From Beijerinckiaceae bacterium (GTDB taxonomy: Bacteria > Pseudomonadota > Alphaproteobacteria > Rhizobiales > Beijerinckiaceae): DNA of 64,000 bases. Below are positions 17,288 to 26,242 of the stretch, piece by piece. The stretch is from assembly GCA_027532775.1 (NCBI GenBank), contig JAPZTO010000003.1, positions 832,693 to 896,692 of the forward strand, given 5' to 3'. A program made the position numbers and the translations under genes. The number at the start of each line of letters is the position of its first letter. Position 1 is the stretch's first letter. A model generated the notes under the pieces. It had not been told where the DNA came from. It ran no database searches and saw nothing but the letters and a program-made list of their open reading frames with translations.

Positions 17288-18607
17288 ATGAGCGGCAACG
17301 CGATCGCCCTGCTCGGCTTTGCCGGGATGCTTCTTCTGATCGCGCTGCGCATGCCGGTCGGCCTTGCCATGCTGGTTGTCGGCGGGGCGGGCTATGCCTC
17401 GTTCGTCGGCACGCCTGTCTTTCTCAACTATCTGAAGACAACGCCGTATTACCTGTTCTCGAACTACACGCTGTCGGTCATCCCGCTCTTCGTGCTGATG
17501 GGCGCCTTCGCCGAGAAGACAGGCCTGTCCTCCGGCCTGTTCCGCGCGATGGCGGCCCTTGTCGGCCACCGGCGCGGCGGCATGGGCATCGCGGTGATCG
17601 GCTCCTGCACGGCCTTCGGCGCGATCTGCGGCTCTTCTGTCGCCACGACCGCCACCTTCGGCCGGGCGGCGCTGCCGGAAATGATCCGCGGCGGTTATGC
17701 GCCGGGCATTTCGGCCGGCACGGTGGCGGTGGGCGGCACGCTCGGCATCCTGATCCCGCCTTCGGTGATCCTCGTCGTCTATGCGATCTCGACCGAACAG
17801 AACATCGTCAAGCTGTTCATGGCCGCGCTCATACCCGGGCTGATGGCCGCGATCTTCTATGTGCTGGTGATCCTGTGGCTCGCCCGCCGCAACCCCGAGG
17901 CCATGCCGGTTCACGCGCCATTGCCCTGGCCGGAGCGGCTTCGGGCCTTGGGCGGGGTCTGGTCCTCGCTCGTGATCGCGATCGTGGTGGTCGGCGGCAT
18001 CTATGGTGGCATCTTCACCCCGACCGAGGCCGCGGCAGTGGGTGCCGTGGCGGTGCTCGCGGACGGGCTGATCCGGCGGACGATGACGCTCGAGAAATTC
18101 GGGCTGTCGCTGCGCCAGTCAGCCGAGACCTGCGGCATGATCTTCATGATCCTCCTCGGGGCCGAGGTGTTCAACGGGTTCCTTGCGCTCACCCAACTCC
18201 CCACCAACGCGGCCGAGACCATCACCTCCTGGGGTCTGCCGCCCTATTTCGTGCTGATCGCGCTGCTCGCCTTCTACATCGTGCTCGGCGCGGTGATGGA
18301 CGAGCTGGCGATGATCCTGCTTACCCTGCCGGTCTTCTTCCCGATCGTCACCGCACTCGATTTCGGCATGATGAGTGACGAGGTTGCGATCTGGTTCGGC
18401 ATTCTCGTGCTGATTGTGGTCGGGATCGGGCTGGTCGCGCCGCCTGTCGGGCTCAACGTCTTCGTCATTTCAGCCATTGCCCGCACCATTCCGATCACGC
18501 AGATCTATCGCGGCGTGCTGCCTTTCGTGGCGGCCGATATCGTGCGGCTCATGCTCTGCGTGGCCTTTCCCTCGCTTTCCTTGTGGCTTGTCCGCGTTCT
18601 CAGCTGA
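17288..18607 (+). CDS. TRAP transporter large permease (DctM family)
   Basis: A 439-residue membrane subunit with about 12-14 hydrophobic helices that couples solute entry to the sodium gradient. Family features include an N-terminal 'ALRMPVGLAMLVVG' helix, 'SGLFRAMAALVGHRRGG', the 'CGSSVATTATFGRAALPEM' motif and 'GGTLGILIPPSVILVVYA'. The region GGIYGGIFTPTEAAAVGA is the second conserved repeat. It completes the TRAP system begun at 15716. Confidence 0.92.
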   Translation: MSGNAIALLGFAGMLLLIALRMPVGLAMLVVGGAGYASFVGTPVFLNYLKTTPYYLFSNYTLSVIPLFVLMGAFAEKTGLSSGLFRAMAALVGHRRGGMGIAVIGSCTAFGAICGSSVATTATFGRAALPEMIRGGYAPGISAGTVAVGGTLGILIPPSVILVVYAISTEQNIVKLFMAALIPGLMAAIFYVLVILWLARRNPEAMPVHAPLPWPERLRALGGVWSSLVIAIVVVGGIYGGIFTPTEAAAVGAVAVLADGLIRRTMTLEKFGLSLRQSAETCGMIFMILLGAEVFNGFLALTQLPTNAAETITSWGLPPYFVLIALLAFYIVLGAVMDELAMILLTLPVFFPIVTALDFGMMSDEVAIWFGILVLIVVGIGLVAPPVGLNVFVISAIARTIPITQIYRGVLPFVAADIVRLMLCVAFPSLSLWLVRVLS

Positions 18608-18694
18608 TCGCCTTCCTGACCCGGTTGATCGGCCTGGCGGGCTGTCGCATAACCAAGACGCAGCAGGCCGGAACGTGGCCGGGAGGGCAGCATC

Positions 18695-19009
18695 ATGGTG
18701 GAAGACCTGACGCGCGAGGAGATCAAGGCGGGCCTCGAAAGTGGCTCCATCCTGCTGGTCGATGTGCGCGAGCCGCATGAATTCGCCGCCGGGCATATTC
18801 CCGGCTCGGTCTCGCTGCCGCTGTCCCGCTTCTCGGTCGATGACCTGCCCCCGGCTGAAGGCAAGCGGGTGGTGCTGTCCTGTGCCGCCGGCATCCGCTC
18901 GATGCAGGCGGCCATGCTGGCCCATCAACAAGGCCGGGCCATCGATGCGCATTACCGGGGCGGCTTCAAGGACTGGTTTTTCGCCGGAGAGCCGGTCGAG
19001 CAGGGTTGA
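18695..19009 (+). CDS. Rhodanese-like sulfurtransferase (single domain)
   Basis: A 104-residue single rhodanese domain. VDVREPHEFAAGHIPGSVSLPL is the conserved N-terminal CH2A region, and the active-site loop CAAGIRS starts at Cys63, which would carry the persulfide. GGGAGGG lies about 7 nt before ATG 18695. It sits between the TRAP operon and a molybdenum hydroxylase. Molybdenum hydroxylases need a terminal sulfido ligand, so sulfur delivery to that enzyme is a possible but unproven link. Confidence 0.88.
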   Translation: MVEDLTREEIKAGLESGSILLVDVREPHEFAAGHIPGSVSLPLSRFSVDDLPPAEGKRVVLSCAAGIRSMQAAMLAHQQGRAIDAHYRGGFKDWFFAGEPVEQG

Positions 19010-19081
19010 AAGCCCGGGCCAGCGGATTATCCTGAGCGCAACCGGCGGGAATCCTCCCGCAGCAACGCTTCAGGCACAATC

Positions 19082-21370
19082 ATGCGTCCAATGAAATTCG
19101 GAATGGGCCAGGCGCTCATGCGCGTGGAAGACCATCGCTTCCTTACGGGGCAGGGCCATTACGCGACCGATTACCGGCCGAAGGGCCAGCTTCACGGTTT
19201 CGTGCTGCGGGCGCCCTTTGCCAGCGCGACCTTCACCCTCGGGGATCTCGCCGCCGCGCGGGCCATGCCCGGCGTGAGGCTGATCCTGACGCATGCCGAG
19301 GTGGCCCATCTGGGTGACCTGCCCTGCCAGGCGCCGATCAAGAATACCGATGGCTCCATGCCGCCGATGCCGTCCTATCCGGTCCTGCCGAAGGACCGCG
19401 TGCGGCATGTCGGCGAGGCGGTGGCGTTCATCGTCGCCGAGACGCTCGAGCAGGCCAAGGACGCGGCCGAGGCCATCGAGATTCGATGGAAAGAGGCGCC
19501 CGTCGTCTCGGATGTCGCGGCGGCCCGCCAGCCCGGTGCGCCGCTCGTCCATGCCGAAGCGCCGGGCAATGTCGCCTTCGACCATGTGCTCGGCGACCAG
19601 GCGAAGACCGATGCGATCTTCGCCAAGGCGCCGCGTGTCATCGGGCTCGACATTGTCAACAGCCGGATCATCGCGAATTACATGGAGCCCCGCACCATCG
19701 TGGCGGAGCCGGCGAAAGGCGGAGGCTGGCGTGTCACGCTCGGCAGCCAGGGCGTGCATGGCATCCGCAACACGCTGGCGAAGTTCATCTTCAAGATCGA
19801 CCCCGCCACCCTGCGCGTCGTGACGCCGGATGTCGGCGGTGGCTTCGGCACCAAGAGCTTCATGTATCGCGAATATCCCCTCGCGCTGCATGCCGCGATG
19901 GTGCTCGACGCGCCGGTTGGCTGGACCTCCGACCGTTCGGAGCATTTCTTCGCCTGCGCGCACGGGCGTGACAATCTCACCCGGGCCGAGATGGCGCTGG
20001 ACGAGAAGGGCCGCTTCCTCGCGATGCGGGTGATGCTGGACGCCAATATGGGCGCCTATCTCTCGCAATACGGGCCCTATATCCCCTGGATCGGCTCGAC
20101 CATGCTGACGGGGGTCTATGACATTCCCGCCGGCTATACCCGCATCCGCGGCATCTATTCGAATTCTGTGCCGTTCGATGCCTATCGCGGCGCCGGCCGG
20201 CCGGAAGCCGCCTATGCGATCGAGCGCCTCGTTGACTACATCGCGGATGAAACCGGCCTCGACCGTGTCAAGCTGCGCAAGCTGAACTTCATCAAGCCGC
20301 GCCGGATGCCCTACAAGACCGTGACCGGGCGGGTCTATGATTCCGGCGATTTCGCCGCCCATATGGAGGCTGCGCTCGACAAGGCGGACTGGAAGGGCTT
20401 CCCGGCCCGGCTCAAGGCGTCGAAGAAGGCCGGCAGGCTGCGCGGCATCGGCTTCGGCGTCTACATCGAGGCCTGCGGCGGCGGCTCGCCCGAGCCGGCC
20501 TACCTGACGCTCGAGAAGGATGGCAGCGTGACCGTGAAGATCGGCACGCAATCGAACGGGCAGGGGCACGAGACCGCCTATGCCCAGCTCGTCGCGCAGC
20601 ATCTCGACCTGCCGCTGGAGCGGATCCGGGTGAAGCAGGGCGACACGAATGACACGCCGACCGGTTCGGGCACGGGCGGCTCGCGCTCGATCCCGGTCGG
20701 CGGGGCTGCAGTGGCGCGGGCGGCGGAGTTGCTCGCGGATGTCGTCACCACGCTGGCGGCCGATGCGCTCGAGGCCGGCAAGGGTGATCTCGAGATTGCC
20801 GATGGCACTGTCCGGATCGCCGGTACGGATCGCCGGTTGACCTATGCCGAGATCGCAGCCCTGCCGGCTGCGCGGGGCAAGCTCTCGACGCAGGCCGAGT
20901 TCAGGCCGCCCGAGGCGACCTATCCGAACGGCACCCATGTCTGCGAGGTCGAGATCGATCCGGAGACCGGGGAAACGCAGATCGTCAATTTCGTCATCGT
21001 CGATGATTTCGGCGTGACGCTGAACCCGATCCTGCTTGCCGGCCAGATCCATGGCGGCGCGGCGCAGGGGATCGGGCAGGCCATGGTCGAGCGTTTCGTG
21101 CAGGACGAGAAGGGCCAGATCCTGACGGCCAGCTTCCTCGACTATGCCATGCCGCGCGCGACCGATATCCCGAATTTCCAGTTCGAAACGCGCAACGTGC
21201 CCTGCACGACCAACGCGATCGGCGTGAAGGGGGCCGGCGAGGCCGGGACGATCGGCGCGGCACCGGCCGTGATGAATGCGATCGTCGATGCGCTCCGGCG
21301 GGCGAAGGGCATCCGCCATATCGACATGCCGGCCAATGCGCTGGCGATCTGGGAGGCGCTGCGGCGCTAG
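19082..21370 (+). CDS. Xanthine dehydrogenase-family molybdenum hydroxylase large subunit (form-II CoxL-like), without its partner subunits
   Basis: A 762-residue molybdopterin-binding subunit. Conserved pieces include GQALMRVEDHRFLTGQGHY, DVGGGFGTKSF, AYRGAGR at 367-373 (the form-II version of the CO-dehydrogenase active-site loop) and NGQGHETAYAQ. GVKGAGEAGT near the C-terminus has the presumed catalytic Glu at about 720. Form-II enzymes are mostly aldehyde or heterocycle oxidases. The usual FAD (CoxM) and 2Fe-2S (CoxS) genes are absent from both flanks. A cytochrome c' and a b-type cytochrome lie downstream and might accept electrons. The Shine-Dalgarno is weak; ATG 19091 is an alternative start. 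Confidence 0.88.
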   Translation: MRPMKFGMGQALMRVEDHRFLTGQGHYATDYRPKGQLHGFVLRAPFASATFTLGDLAAARAMPGVRLILTHAEVAHLGDLPCQAPIKNTDGSMPPMPSYPVLPKDRVRHVGEAVAFIVAETLEQAKDAAEAIEIRWKEAPVVSDVAAARQPGAPLVHAEAPGNVAFDHVLGDQAKTDAIFAKAPRVIGLDIVNSRIIANYMEPRTIVAEPAKGGGWRVTLGSQGVHGIRNTLAKFIFKIDPATLRVVTPDVGGGFGTKSFMYREYPLALHAAMVLDAPVGWTSDRSEHFFACAHGRDNLTRAEMALDEKGRFLAMRVMLDANMGAYLSQYGPYIPWIGSTMLTGVYDIPAGYTRIRGIYSNSVPFDAYRGAGRPEAAYAIERLVDYIADETGLDRVKLRKLNFIKPRRMPYKTVTGRVYDSGDFAAHMEAALDKADWKGFPARLKASKKAGRLRGIGFGVYIEACGGGSPEPAYLTLEKDGSVTVKIGTQSNGQGHETAYAQLVAQHLDLPLERIRVKQGDTNDTPTGSGTGGSRSIPVGGAAVARAAELLADVVTTLAADALEAGKGDLEIADGTVRIAGTDRRLTYAEIAALPAARGKLSTQAEFRPPEATYPNGTHVCEVEIDPETGETQIVNFVIVDDFGVTLNPILLAGQIHGGAAQGIGQAMVERFVQDEKGQILTASFLDYAMPRATDIPNFQFETRNVPCTTNAIGVKGAGEAGTIGAAPAVMNAIVDALRRAKGIRHIDMPANALAIWEALRR

Positions 21371-21445
21371 GGAAAGCGAAAATGCGCGGCTGCGCCGATC
21401 ACGAGCGTGTGAAGCGCAGCCGCCTTTGCAAGAATGCAACAAATT

Positions 21446-21467
21446 AGACCTAGACAAAGTCTGGTCT
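21446..21467 (+). repeat. Bulged inverted repeat upstream of cytochrome c'
   Basis: AGACC-T-AGAC (21446-21455) pairs with GTCT-GGTCT (21459-21467) across an AAA loop, giving nine pairs with one bulged base. It lies between the molybdenum hydroxylase and the cytochrome gene, in an AT-rich patch. It could be an operator or a weak terminator. Confidence 0.5.
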
Positions 21468-21535
21468 GCCTCCAAGGTGGGGTGGATGCGGGCGTGGCAC
21501 CGGGCCTCGACCTCCACCAAAAGAAGGAATTTCCC

Positions 21536-21964
21536 ATGCGTCGTGCCGTTATTCTTGCCACGCTCCTGGCGGTTGGCGTTGGTGCCGCCTATGCGCAATC
21601 GGCCGCGATCGGCCAGCGCAAGGACCAGTTCAAGGCCATGGGTGGCGCGGCGACCCCGATCGGCAAGATGCTGCGCGGTGAAGATGCCTTCAACCTCGCC
21701 GCGGTGCAGAGCGGCCTGCGCACGATCCAGGCCAATGCCAAGACGCTGCCGGGCCTGTTCCCGGATGATTCCAAGACCGGTGACACCAAGGCCCTGCCGG
21801 CCATCTGGGAGAACAAGGCCAAGTTCACCGGCATCTTCACCAAGCTGGAAGCCGATGCCACGGCCGCCCTTGCGGCGATCAAGGACGAAGCCAGCATGAA
21901 GGCCGAGATGCCGAAGGTGCTCGGCAATTGCGGCGCCTGCCATCAGGAATTCCGCGCCCGCTGA
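21536..21964 (+). CDS. Cytochrome c class II (cytochrome c' type)
   Basis: A 142-residue periplasmic cytochrome. A signal peptide (residues 1-20, ending AAYAQ) is followed by a four-helix-bundle-like sequence, and a single C-terminal heme site CGACH is at 132-136, the class II arrangement. The FKAMGGAATPIGKMLRGEDAF and LPALWENKAKF-like helices agree with the family (PF01322). AAGAAGGAAT precedes the ATG. It is followed 12 bp later by a b-type cytochrome gene, an arrangement known for cytochrome c'/b561 pairs. Confidence 0.9.
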   Translation: MRRAVILATLLAVGVGAAYAQSAAIGQRKDQFKAMGGAATPIGKMLRGEDAFNLAAVQSGLRTIQANAKTLPGLFPDDSKTGDTKALPAIWENKAKFTGIFTKLEADATAALAAIKDEASMKAEMPKVLGNCGACHQEFRAR

Positions 21965-21976
21965 GGAAAGCCAGCC

Positions 21977-22699
21977 ATGTCGGGAAAAGGCCGCACCCAT
22001 CCGGGCACGGTACGGGCGTGGGACTGGCCCACCCGCGCCTTTCACTGGCTGCTTGTCAGCCTGATCCTCTCGGCGTGGCTCAGCTTCGAACTGGCGAACC
22101 GGATCGGGGATCCCACGCTGAAATGGCATCGCTGGAACGGCTATGCCATTCTGGTGCTGCTGGTTTTCCGCCTGATCTGGGGGGTGGTCGGTTCCTCGAC
22201 CGCCCGCTGGGCCAGCTTCGTCCGGGGGCCGGGGGCGATGCTGCGCTACGGGCTCGGGATGATGCGCGGCGAGAAGGCGCGCTATCTCGGCCATAACCCG
22301 GTCGGGACGGCGATGATCCTGATCCTGCTTGCGGCTGTCGGCATGCAGGCCATGCTCGGCCTGTTCGCGCTCGAGCATAACGAGATCACGGCCGGCCCGC
22401 TCAAGCGGTTGATCTCGGACGAGACCGCCAAGGTCATCACGGACCTGCATGTGCGGGGGTTCAACATCATCATCGCCTTCGCGGTCATCCATGTCCTGGC
22501 CAATGCTGGCTACGGCATGATGACGGGCGAGCCGCTGATCCAGGCGATGGTGACCGGAAAGAAACCGGCCGAACCCTATGTCGACGCGGCGGAAATGGTG
22601 CCGGTGCCGTCTGTCACATTCCGCGCGCTGGTCGTGCTGGCGATGTCGATCGTCATCGTGTTCGGCGGGATCATGCTGGCGGGCGGGCGAATTTTCTAG
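21977..22699 (+). CDS. Cytochrome b561-type membrane protein
   Basis: A 240-residue di-heme cytochrome b domain (Ni-hydrogenase/b561 type). VRAWDWPTRAFHWLLVSLILSAWL carries a heme-ligand His in the first helix, and further His occur in LKWHRWNGYAILVLLVFRLIWG and in DLHVRGFNIIIAFAVIHVLAN. Four core helices plus a fifth hydrophobic helix at the C-terminus (ALVVLAMSIVIVFGGIML) are apparent. It probably shuttles electrons between quinol and the class II cytochrome c encoded just upstream. Confidence 0.9.
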   Translation: MSGKGRTHPGTVRAWDWPTRAFHWLLVSLILSAWLSFELANRIGDPTLKWHRWNGYAILVLLVFRLIWGVVGSSTARWASFVRGPGAMLRYGLGMMRGEKARYLGHNPVGTAMILILLAAVGMQAMLGLFALEHNEITAGPLKRLISDETAKVITDLHVRGFNIIIAFAVIHVLANAGYGMMTGEPLIQAMVTGKKPAEPYVDAAEMVPVPSVTFRALVVLAMSIVIVFGGIMLAGGRIF

Positions 22700-22736
22700 C
22701 GGAAATCAGCGCCGGATCAGACACAGGCTCCGGCGG

Positions 22737-23348
22737 TCAGTCCATCACCGCGGCCTTGAGGATCACCACCATCGTGGCATGGCCGGGTTCATCCCCGATG
22801 CAACGGATGATATGCTGCCGGTCGCAGCGATAGCGCAGGGTTTCGCCGGCGCGCGCCACTTCCGTCACGCCGCCGACCTCGACCTCGAAGGCGCCGCTGA
22901 TCACCGAGAGGTTCTCCACCGATCCGCGCTGATGCGCATCCGAATCCAGCACGGCGCCGGGTTCGGCCTGCACGTCATACCATTGCAGCCATTCCACGGT
23001 CTTCAGCCAGCCGACAATGGCGAGGCGCATCTTGCCGTCATCGGAGACGAGGATCGGCGTATCGCCCTTGCTCGACCGCTCGATGAAGGGCTCTTCCTCC
23101 GAGGAGACGAGGAAGCGCTCGATCGAGACATCAAGCGCCTGGCTGAGACGCCAGATGGTCGCCAGCGTCGGATTGGTCTCGTTGCGCTCGATCTGGCTGA
23201 TGATCGACTTGGCGACGCCGCTCTGCTCGGCGAGTTCCGACAGCGAGAGGTTATACGCCTTGCGCAGGCGCTGGATGGTCTTGCCCAGCTGCCCGGACAG
23301 CGCCACGGCGCCGGCATCCATCTCGCGCGGTTTGTCCTTGTCCTGCAT
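22737..23348 (-). CDS. XRE-family regulator with cupin domain
   Basis: A 203-residue transcription factor. The helix-turn-helix is at about residues 15-70 (IQRLRKAYNLSLSELAEQSGVAKSIISQIERNETNPTLATIWRLSQAL), and a C-terminal cupin domain (about 130-198) includes GSVENLSVISGAFEVEVGG and GETLRYRCDRQHIIRC. Cupin regulators of this type sense small metabolites and often control adjacent transport or catabolic genes. Its neighbours are the orphan TRAP receptor (same strand, 92 bp upstream) and the convergent cytochrome operon. Confidence 0.88.
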   Translation of the reverse strand: MQDKDKPREMDAGAVALSGQLGKTIQRLRKAYNLSLSELAEQSGVAKSIISQIERNETNPTLATIWRLSQALDVSIERFLVSSEEEPFIERSSKGDTPILVSDDGKMRLAIVGWLKTVEWLQWYDVQAEPGAVLDSDAHQRGSVENLSVISGAFEVEVGGVTEVARAGETLRYRCDRQHIIRCIGDEPGHATMVVILKAAVMD

Positions 23349-23440
23349 GACCGATCTGAGGTTGTTTTGTCAGGCGAACGATCGTTCGTTGCACCGAACT
23401 TCTTTTGCCCCAGCCTCGGCCCCTGCGCAAGATGCCGGGT

Positions 23441-24514
23441 TCAATCTCCCTGCATCGCGAGCGAGCCGGCCAGGGTCACGCGGCGCCACGGCCGGGCGCG
23501 GGCACGCGAGGCCTCCATCGAGGCGATGATCCGGCCGGAAAGCTCCGATTTCGCGGCGAGATCCTGCACGAGGTCGCGGGCATGCTGCCGCGCGGCGGCG
23601 AGGAGTTCCGCCGGCAGGCGGCGGAGCTGGACCTGGTGGGTGCCGACAAGCTCCAGCATCGCGCCGGCATTGTCGTTCTGCGCCTCGACAAGGCCGCGCG
23701 CATGGGCCTCCGCCGAGGCTGCCTCCACCATGGCGCGATGGGCGGGCGAGAGCTTCTCCCAGGCCGGGAGATGGATGATCGCCTCTGCCGCGCCATTCGG
23801 CTTGTTGAAGCCCGGCGCGTAGTAGAAGGGCGCCGGCTTGTAGAGCCCGAGCGGCAGGTCATTCACCGGGGCGAGGAATTCGACGGCATCGATCACACCC
23901 GAGGAGAGCGAGATCAGCAGGTCGCCCGGCGCGATGGTCAGGGCCGTCGCCCCCATGCGCTGCCAGAGTTCGGCGCCGAGGCCCTGCGCGCGGATCTTGA
24001 GGCCGCGGATATCGGCGGCCGAGCCCAGTTCGCGCTTGAACCAGCCGGCCATGGAGGGGCCGGTATTGCCGGCGAGCAGCGGCTTTACGCCAAACGGGCG
24101 ATAGAGCTCGTCCCACAAAGCCTGCCCGCCCCCGCGTTCCAGCCAGGCCTGATGTTCGATCGGATCCGGGCCGAAGGGCAGGGTGGTGAAGGCATTGGCG
24201 GCGGGGTTCTTGCCCTGCCAGAAAAAGGCGGCGGAATGGCCCATTTCCACCGTGCCGTTGCCCACGGCATCGAGAACCTGCAAGGCCGGAACGATTTCGC
24301 CCGCGCCGAAAAGCTGGATCTCGAAGCTGCCGCCCGAGAGTTCGGCGACGCGCCGCGCGAGATAGGCGGCGGCAATGCCGGGGCCGGGCAGGTTCTTCGG
24401 CCAGGAGGTGGCCATGCGCCAGCGGATGCGTTCCTGCGCATGAACGGCGGGGGCCGCGAGCAGGGCCGGGCCGGCCGCGGCACCGGCAAGCAGGGAGCGG
24501 CGGGTGCGGGTCAT
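23441..24514 (-). CDS. Orphan TRAP-type solute-binding protein
   Basis: A 357-residue receptor of the TRAP DctP/TakP type. The signal peptide is MTRTRRSLLAG...AVHAQ, cleaved near 25. The mature part has WRMATSWPKNLPGPG, FEIQLFGAGEIVPALQVLDAVGNG and IRGLKIRAQGLGAELWQRMGA with the conserved ligand-binding Arg, features of the alpha-keto-acid (TakP) subgroup. No permease genes are adjacent. ATG 24514 was chosen because AGGAAG lies just before it; this site overlaps the thiD stop, so the gene is very probably expressed from the riboswitch-led thiM-thiD transcript. Confidence 0.85.
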   Translation of the reverse strand: MTRTRRSLLAGAAAGPALLAAPAVHAQERIRWRMATSWPKNLPGPGIAAAYLARRVAELSGGSFEIQLFGAGEIVPALQVLDAVGNGTVEMGHSAAFFWQGKNPAANAFTTLPFGPDPIEHQAWLERGGGQALWDELYRPFGVKPLLAGNTGPSMAGWFKRELGSAADIRGLKIRAQGLGAELWQRMGATALTIAPGDLLISLSSGVIDAVEFLAPVNDLPLGLYKPAPFYYAPGFNKPNGAAEAIIHLPAWEKLSPAHRAMVEAASAEAHARGLVEAQNDNAGAMLELVGTHQVQLRRLPAELLAAARQHARDLVQDLAAKSELSGRIIASMEASRARARPWRRVTLAGSLAMQGD

Positions 24515-24525
24515 GGCGGGCTTCC

Positions 24526-25323
24526 TCACCAGAATGCGTGGAAATGATGGGTCGGGCCATGACCCTGCCCGATGCGGAGGCGATCCGCCGCAGCGATGGC
24601 GGCATGGACATAGGCCTTGGCGGTGGCGACGGCGTCCTCGAGGGAATGCCCCTTGGCCAGTTCCGCTGCGATGGCCGAGGACAGGGTGCAGCCCGTGCCA
24701 TGGCTGTTGCGTGAGGGAATGCGCGGGGCGGAGAAATGCCTGAGGCCACCGGGCGTGACGAGCACGTCGACCGCCTCGGCGCCGGTGCCATGCCCGCCCT
24801 TCATCAGCACAGCGCGCGGGCCGAAAGCGAGCAGGGCGCGGCCCTGCTCTTCCATGATGGCGATTGTTCCCGCCACGGGTTGCCCGAGCAGCCGCGCGGC
24901 CTCGTGCAGGTTCGGTGTCAGCAGGTCGGCGCGGGGCAGCAGGCGGGCGACCAGTGTGGCGATGGCCGCTTCCGTCAGCAGCGGATCGCCGCTGGCCGCG
25001 ACCATGACCGGATCGACGACGACCGGGCCGGCGAAGGTGCCGGCGAGGCTGCCAGCCACGGCCTCGATCGTGGCCGGAACCGAGAGCATGCCGATTTTCA
25101 CGGCGTTGACCGGGATATCGTCCAGCACCGACCGGATCTGCTGCCGCACGAAATCCGGCGGGACATCATGGATGCCCTGCACGCCGAGCGTGTTCTGCGC
25201 CGTCAGGGCGGTGATGACGCTGGCGCCATAGACGCCGAGGGCGGAGAAGGTTTTCAGATCCGCCTGGATCCCGGCACCGCCGCCCGAATCCGAGCCGGCA
25301 ATGGTGAGGGCAATGGCAGTCAT
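24526..25323 (-). CDS. thiD: Hydroxymethylpyrimidine/phosphomethylpyrimidine kinase
   Basis: A 265-residue ribokinase-fold enzyme that phosphorylates HMP and HMP-P in thiamine synthesis and salvage. The N-terminus [28 protein letters not shown] is the classic ThiD signature; VVDPVMVA and [14 protein letters not shown] are conserved, and [20 protein letters not shown] holds the catalytic base and anion hole. It overlaps thiM by 4 nt (ATGA) and lies under the TPP riboswitch at about 26118-26199. Confidence 0.95.
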   Translation of the reverse strand: MTAIALTIAGSDSGGGAGIQADLKTFSALGVYGASVITALTAQNTLGVQGIHDVPPDFVRQQIRSVLDDIPVNAVKIGMLSVPATIEAVAGSLAGTFAGPVVVDPVMVAASGDPLLTEAAIATLVARLLPRADLLTPNLHEAARLLGQPVAGTIAIMEEQGRALLAFGPRAVLMKGGHGTGAEAVDVLVTPGGLRHFSAPRIPSRNSHGTGCTLSSAIAAELAKGHSLEDAVATAKAYVHAAIAAADRLRIGQGHGPTHHFHAFW

Positions 25324-26111
25324 GGTGTATCTCCTCCGGCAGGGGCGAGGCGCATCCTCCCGGCGATGTCCTCCGGGGTGAGGGCGGCGAGGCTGTCGAT
25401 CAGGTGGACGGCAAAGCTGCCGGGGCCGCGGGCGAGGCCGGCCGCCTGTTCGGCGGCGATGTTGAGCACCGACAGCCCGGTGGCAGCCGCGAGGACCGGA
25501 TCAGGCTCGACGGCGAGGCAGGCGGCGAGGATCGCGCCCAGGAGGCAGCCGGCGGCGGTAATGTCCTGCAGCAGCGGGTGGCCATTGGCGAGCGCGAGGG
25601 CCTGCCCGCCAAGGCGGATCCGATCCACCGGCCCTGTCACGACAAGGCAGGAGCGGGCGGGAATGTCCGCCGCGAAGGCCTCCGCCTCAGCCGGGTTCAG
25701 CTTCAGGATGGTCGGGGTTTCGGCCATCAGCGCCAGCGCCAATGCCCGCCGGCGAGGGGAGCGGTCGGCGAAGGCGGGGTCCAGCACGAAGGGCCGGCCC
25801 AAACGGGAACAGGCGGCCGCGGCGCGGGGCAGGGCGGCGAAGCGCTCGCCATCGAGCATGCCGAGATTGAGCAGCACGGCGGCGCTGCCGGCCACGAAAT
25901 CCTCGATCTCGTCGGGATGGGTCGTCAGCGTCGGGACGGCGCCGATCGCCAGCAGGCCATTCGCCGTCAGGGCTTGTGCAACCGGGTTGGTCAGCGCGTG
26001 GATGCGCGGGCGCTGCTGCCGCAGGCGCGCGAGAGAGGCGCCGCAGCGCGCGGCCCAGAGGGCAGTGTCGGGAGCGGGAGCGCCCGGTGCGGGCGCTGGA
26101 ACCATCTGCAT
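25320..26111 (-). CDS. thiM: Hydroxyethylthiazole kinase
   Basis: A 263-residue kinase that phosphorylates 4-methyl-5-(2-hydroxyethyl)thiazole in thiamine salvage. [34 protein letters not shown] matches the ThiM N-terminal substrate region. The C-terminal [21 protein letters not shown] corresponds to the family TGTGC-type active-site loop with Cys. It is first in the operon, directly behind the TPP riboswitch, and overlaps thiD. With thiD it forms a salvage-only set; de novo genes (thiC, thiE, thiG) are not in view. Confidence 0.92.
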   Translation of the reverse strand: MQMVPAPAPGAPAPDTALWAARCGASLARLRQQRPRIHALTNPVAQALTANGLLAIGAVPTLTTHPDEIEDFVAGSAAVLLNLGMLDGERFAALPRAAAACSRLGRPFVLDPAFADRSPRRRALALALMAETPTILKLNPAEAEAFAADIPARSCLVVTGPVDRIRLGGQALALANGHPLLQDITAAGCLLGAILAACLAVEPDPVLAAATGLSVLNIAAEQAAGLARGPGSFAVHLIDSLAALTPEDIAGRMRLAPAGGDTP

Positions 26112-26117
26112 CGCTTT

Positions 26118-26199
26118 CCTCCGCCGGCATGACCCGGTTCAGGTTCGATGGGTTGGCGGGAAGCCTCTCAGCCCGGCTTTCCGGGCACCCCAAGCGTGT
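26118..26199 (-). ncRNA. TPP riboswitch (THI element)
   Basis: Read on the minus strand, the leader contains the conserved blocks of the thiamine pyrophosphate aptamer in order: GGGGTGCCC, GCTGAGAGG, ACCC...GAACCTGA, then CCGGGTCATGCCGGCGGAGG. It ends only a few bases before the thiM start, so control is probably by blocking the ribosome binding site. Boundaries are approximate. Confidence 0.93.
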
Positions 26200-26206
26200 T
26201 CTTTGT

Positions 26207-26235
26207 TAGCTAATCCCTCGCGCGGGCTTTGGCAA
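26207..26235 (-). promoter_or_regulatory. Candidate promoter of the thiM operon
   Basis: On the minus strand TTGCCA (26235-26230) and TAGCTA (26212-26207) have a 17-bp spacer. Initiation about 7 bp later falls exactly at the 5' edge of the TPP aptamer. Confidence 0.6.
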
Positions 26236-26242
26236 CCGCTCC

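Noticed and set aside
19070..22492. A 1140-codon open frame on the minus strand opposite the CoxL-like, cytochrome c' and cytochrome b genes
   Set aside because: It is antisense to three well-supported genes, is rich in Arg/His/Gly as expected of GC-rich antisense frames, and has no recognisable domain or ribosome binding site.
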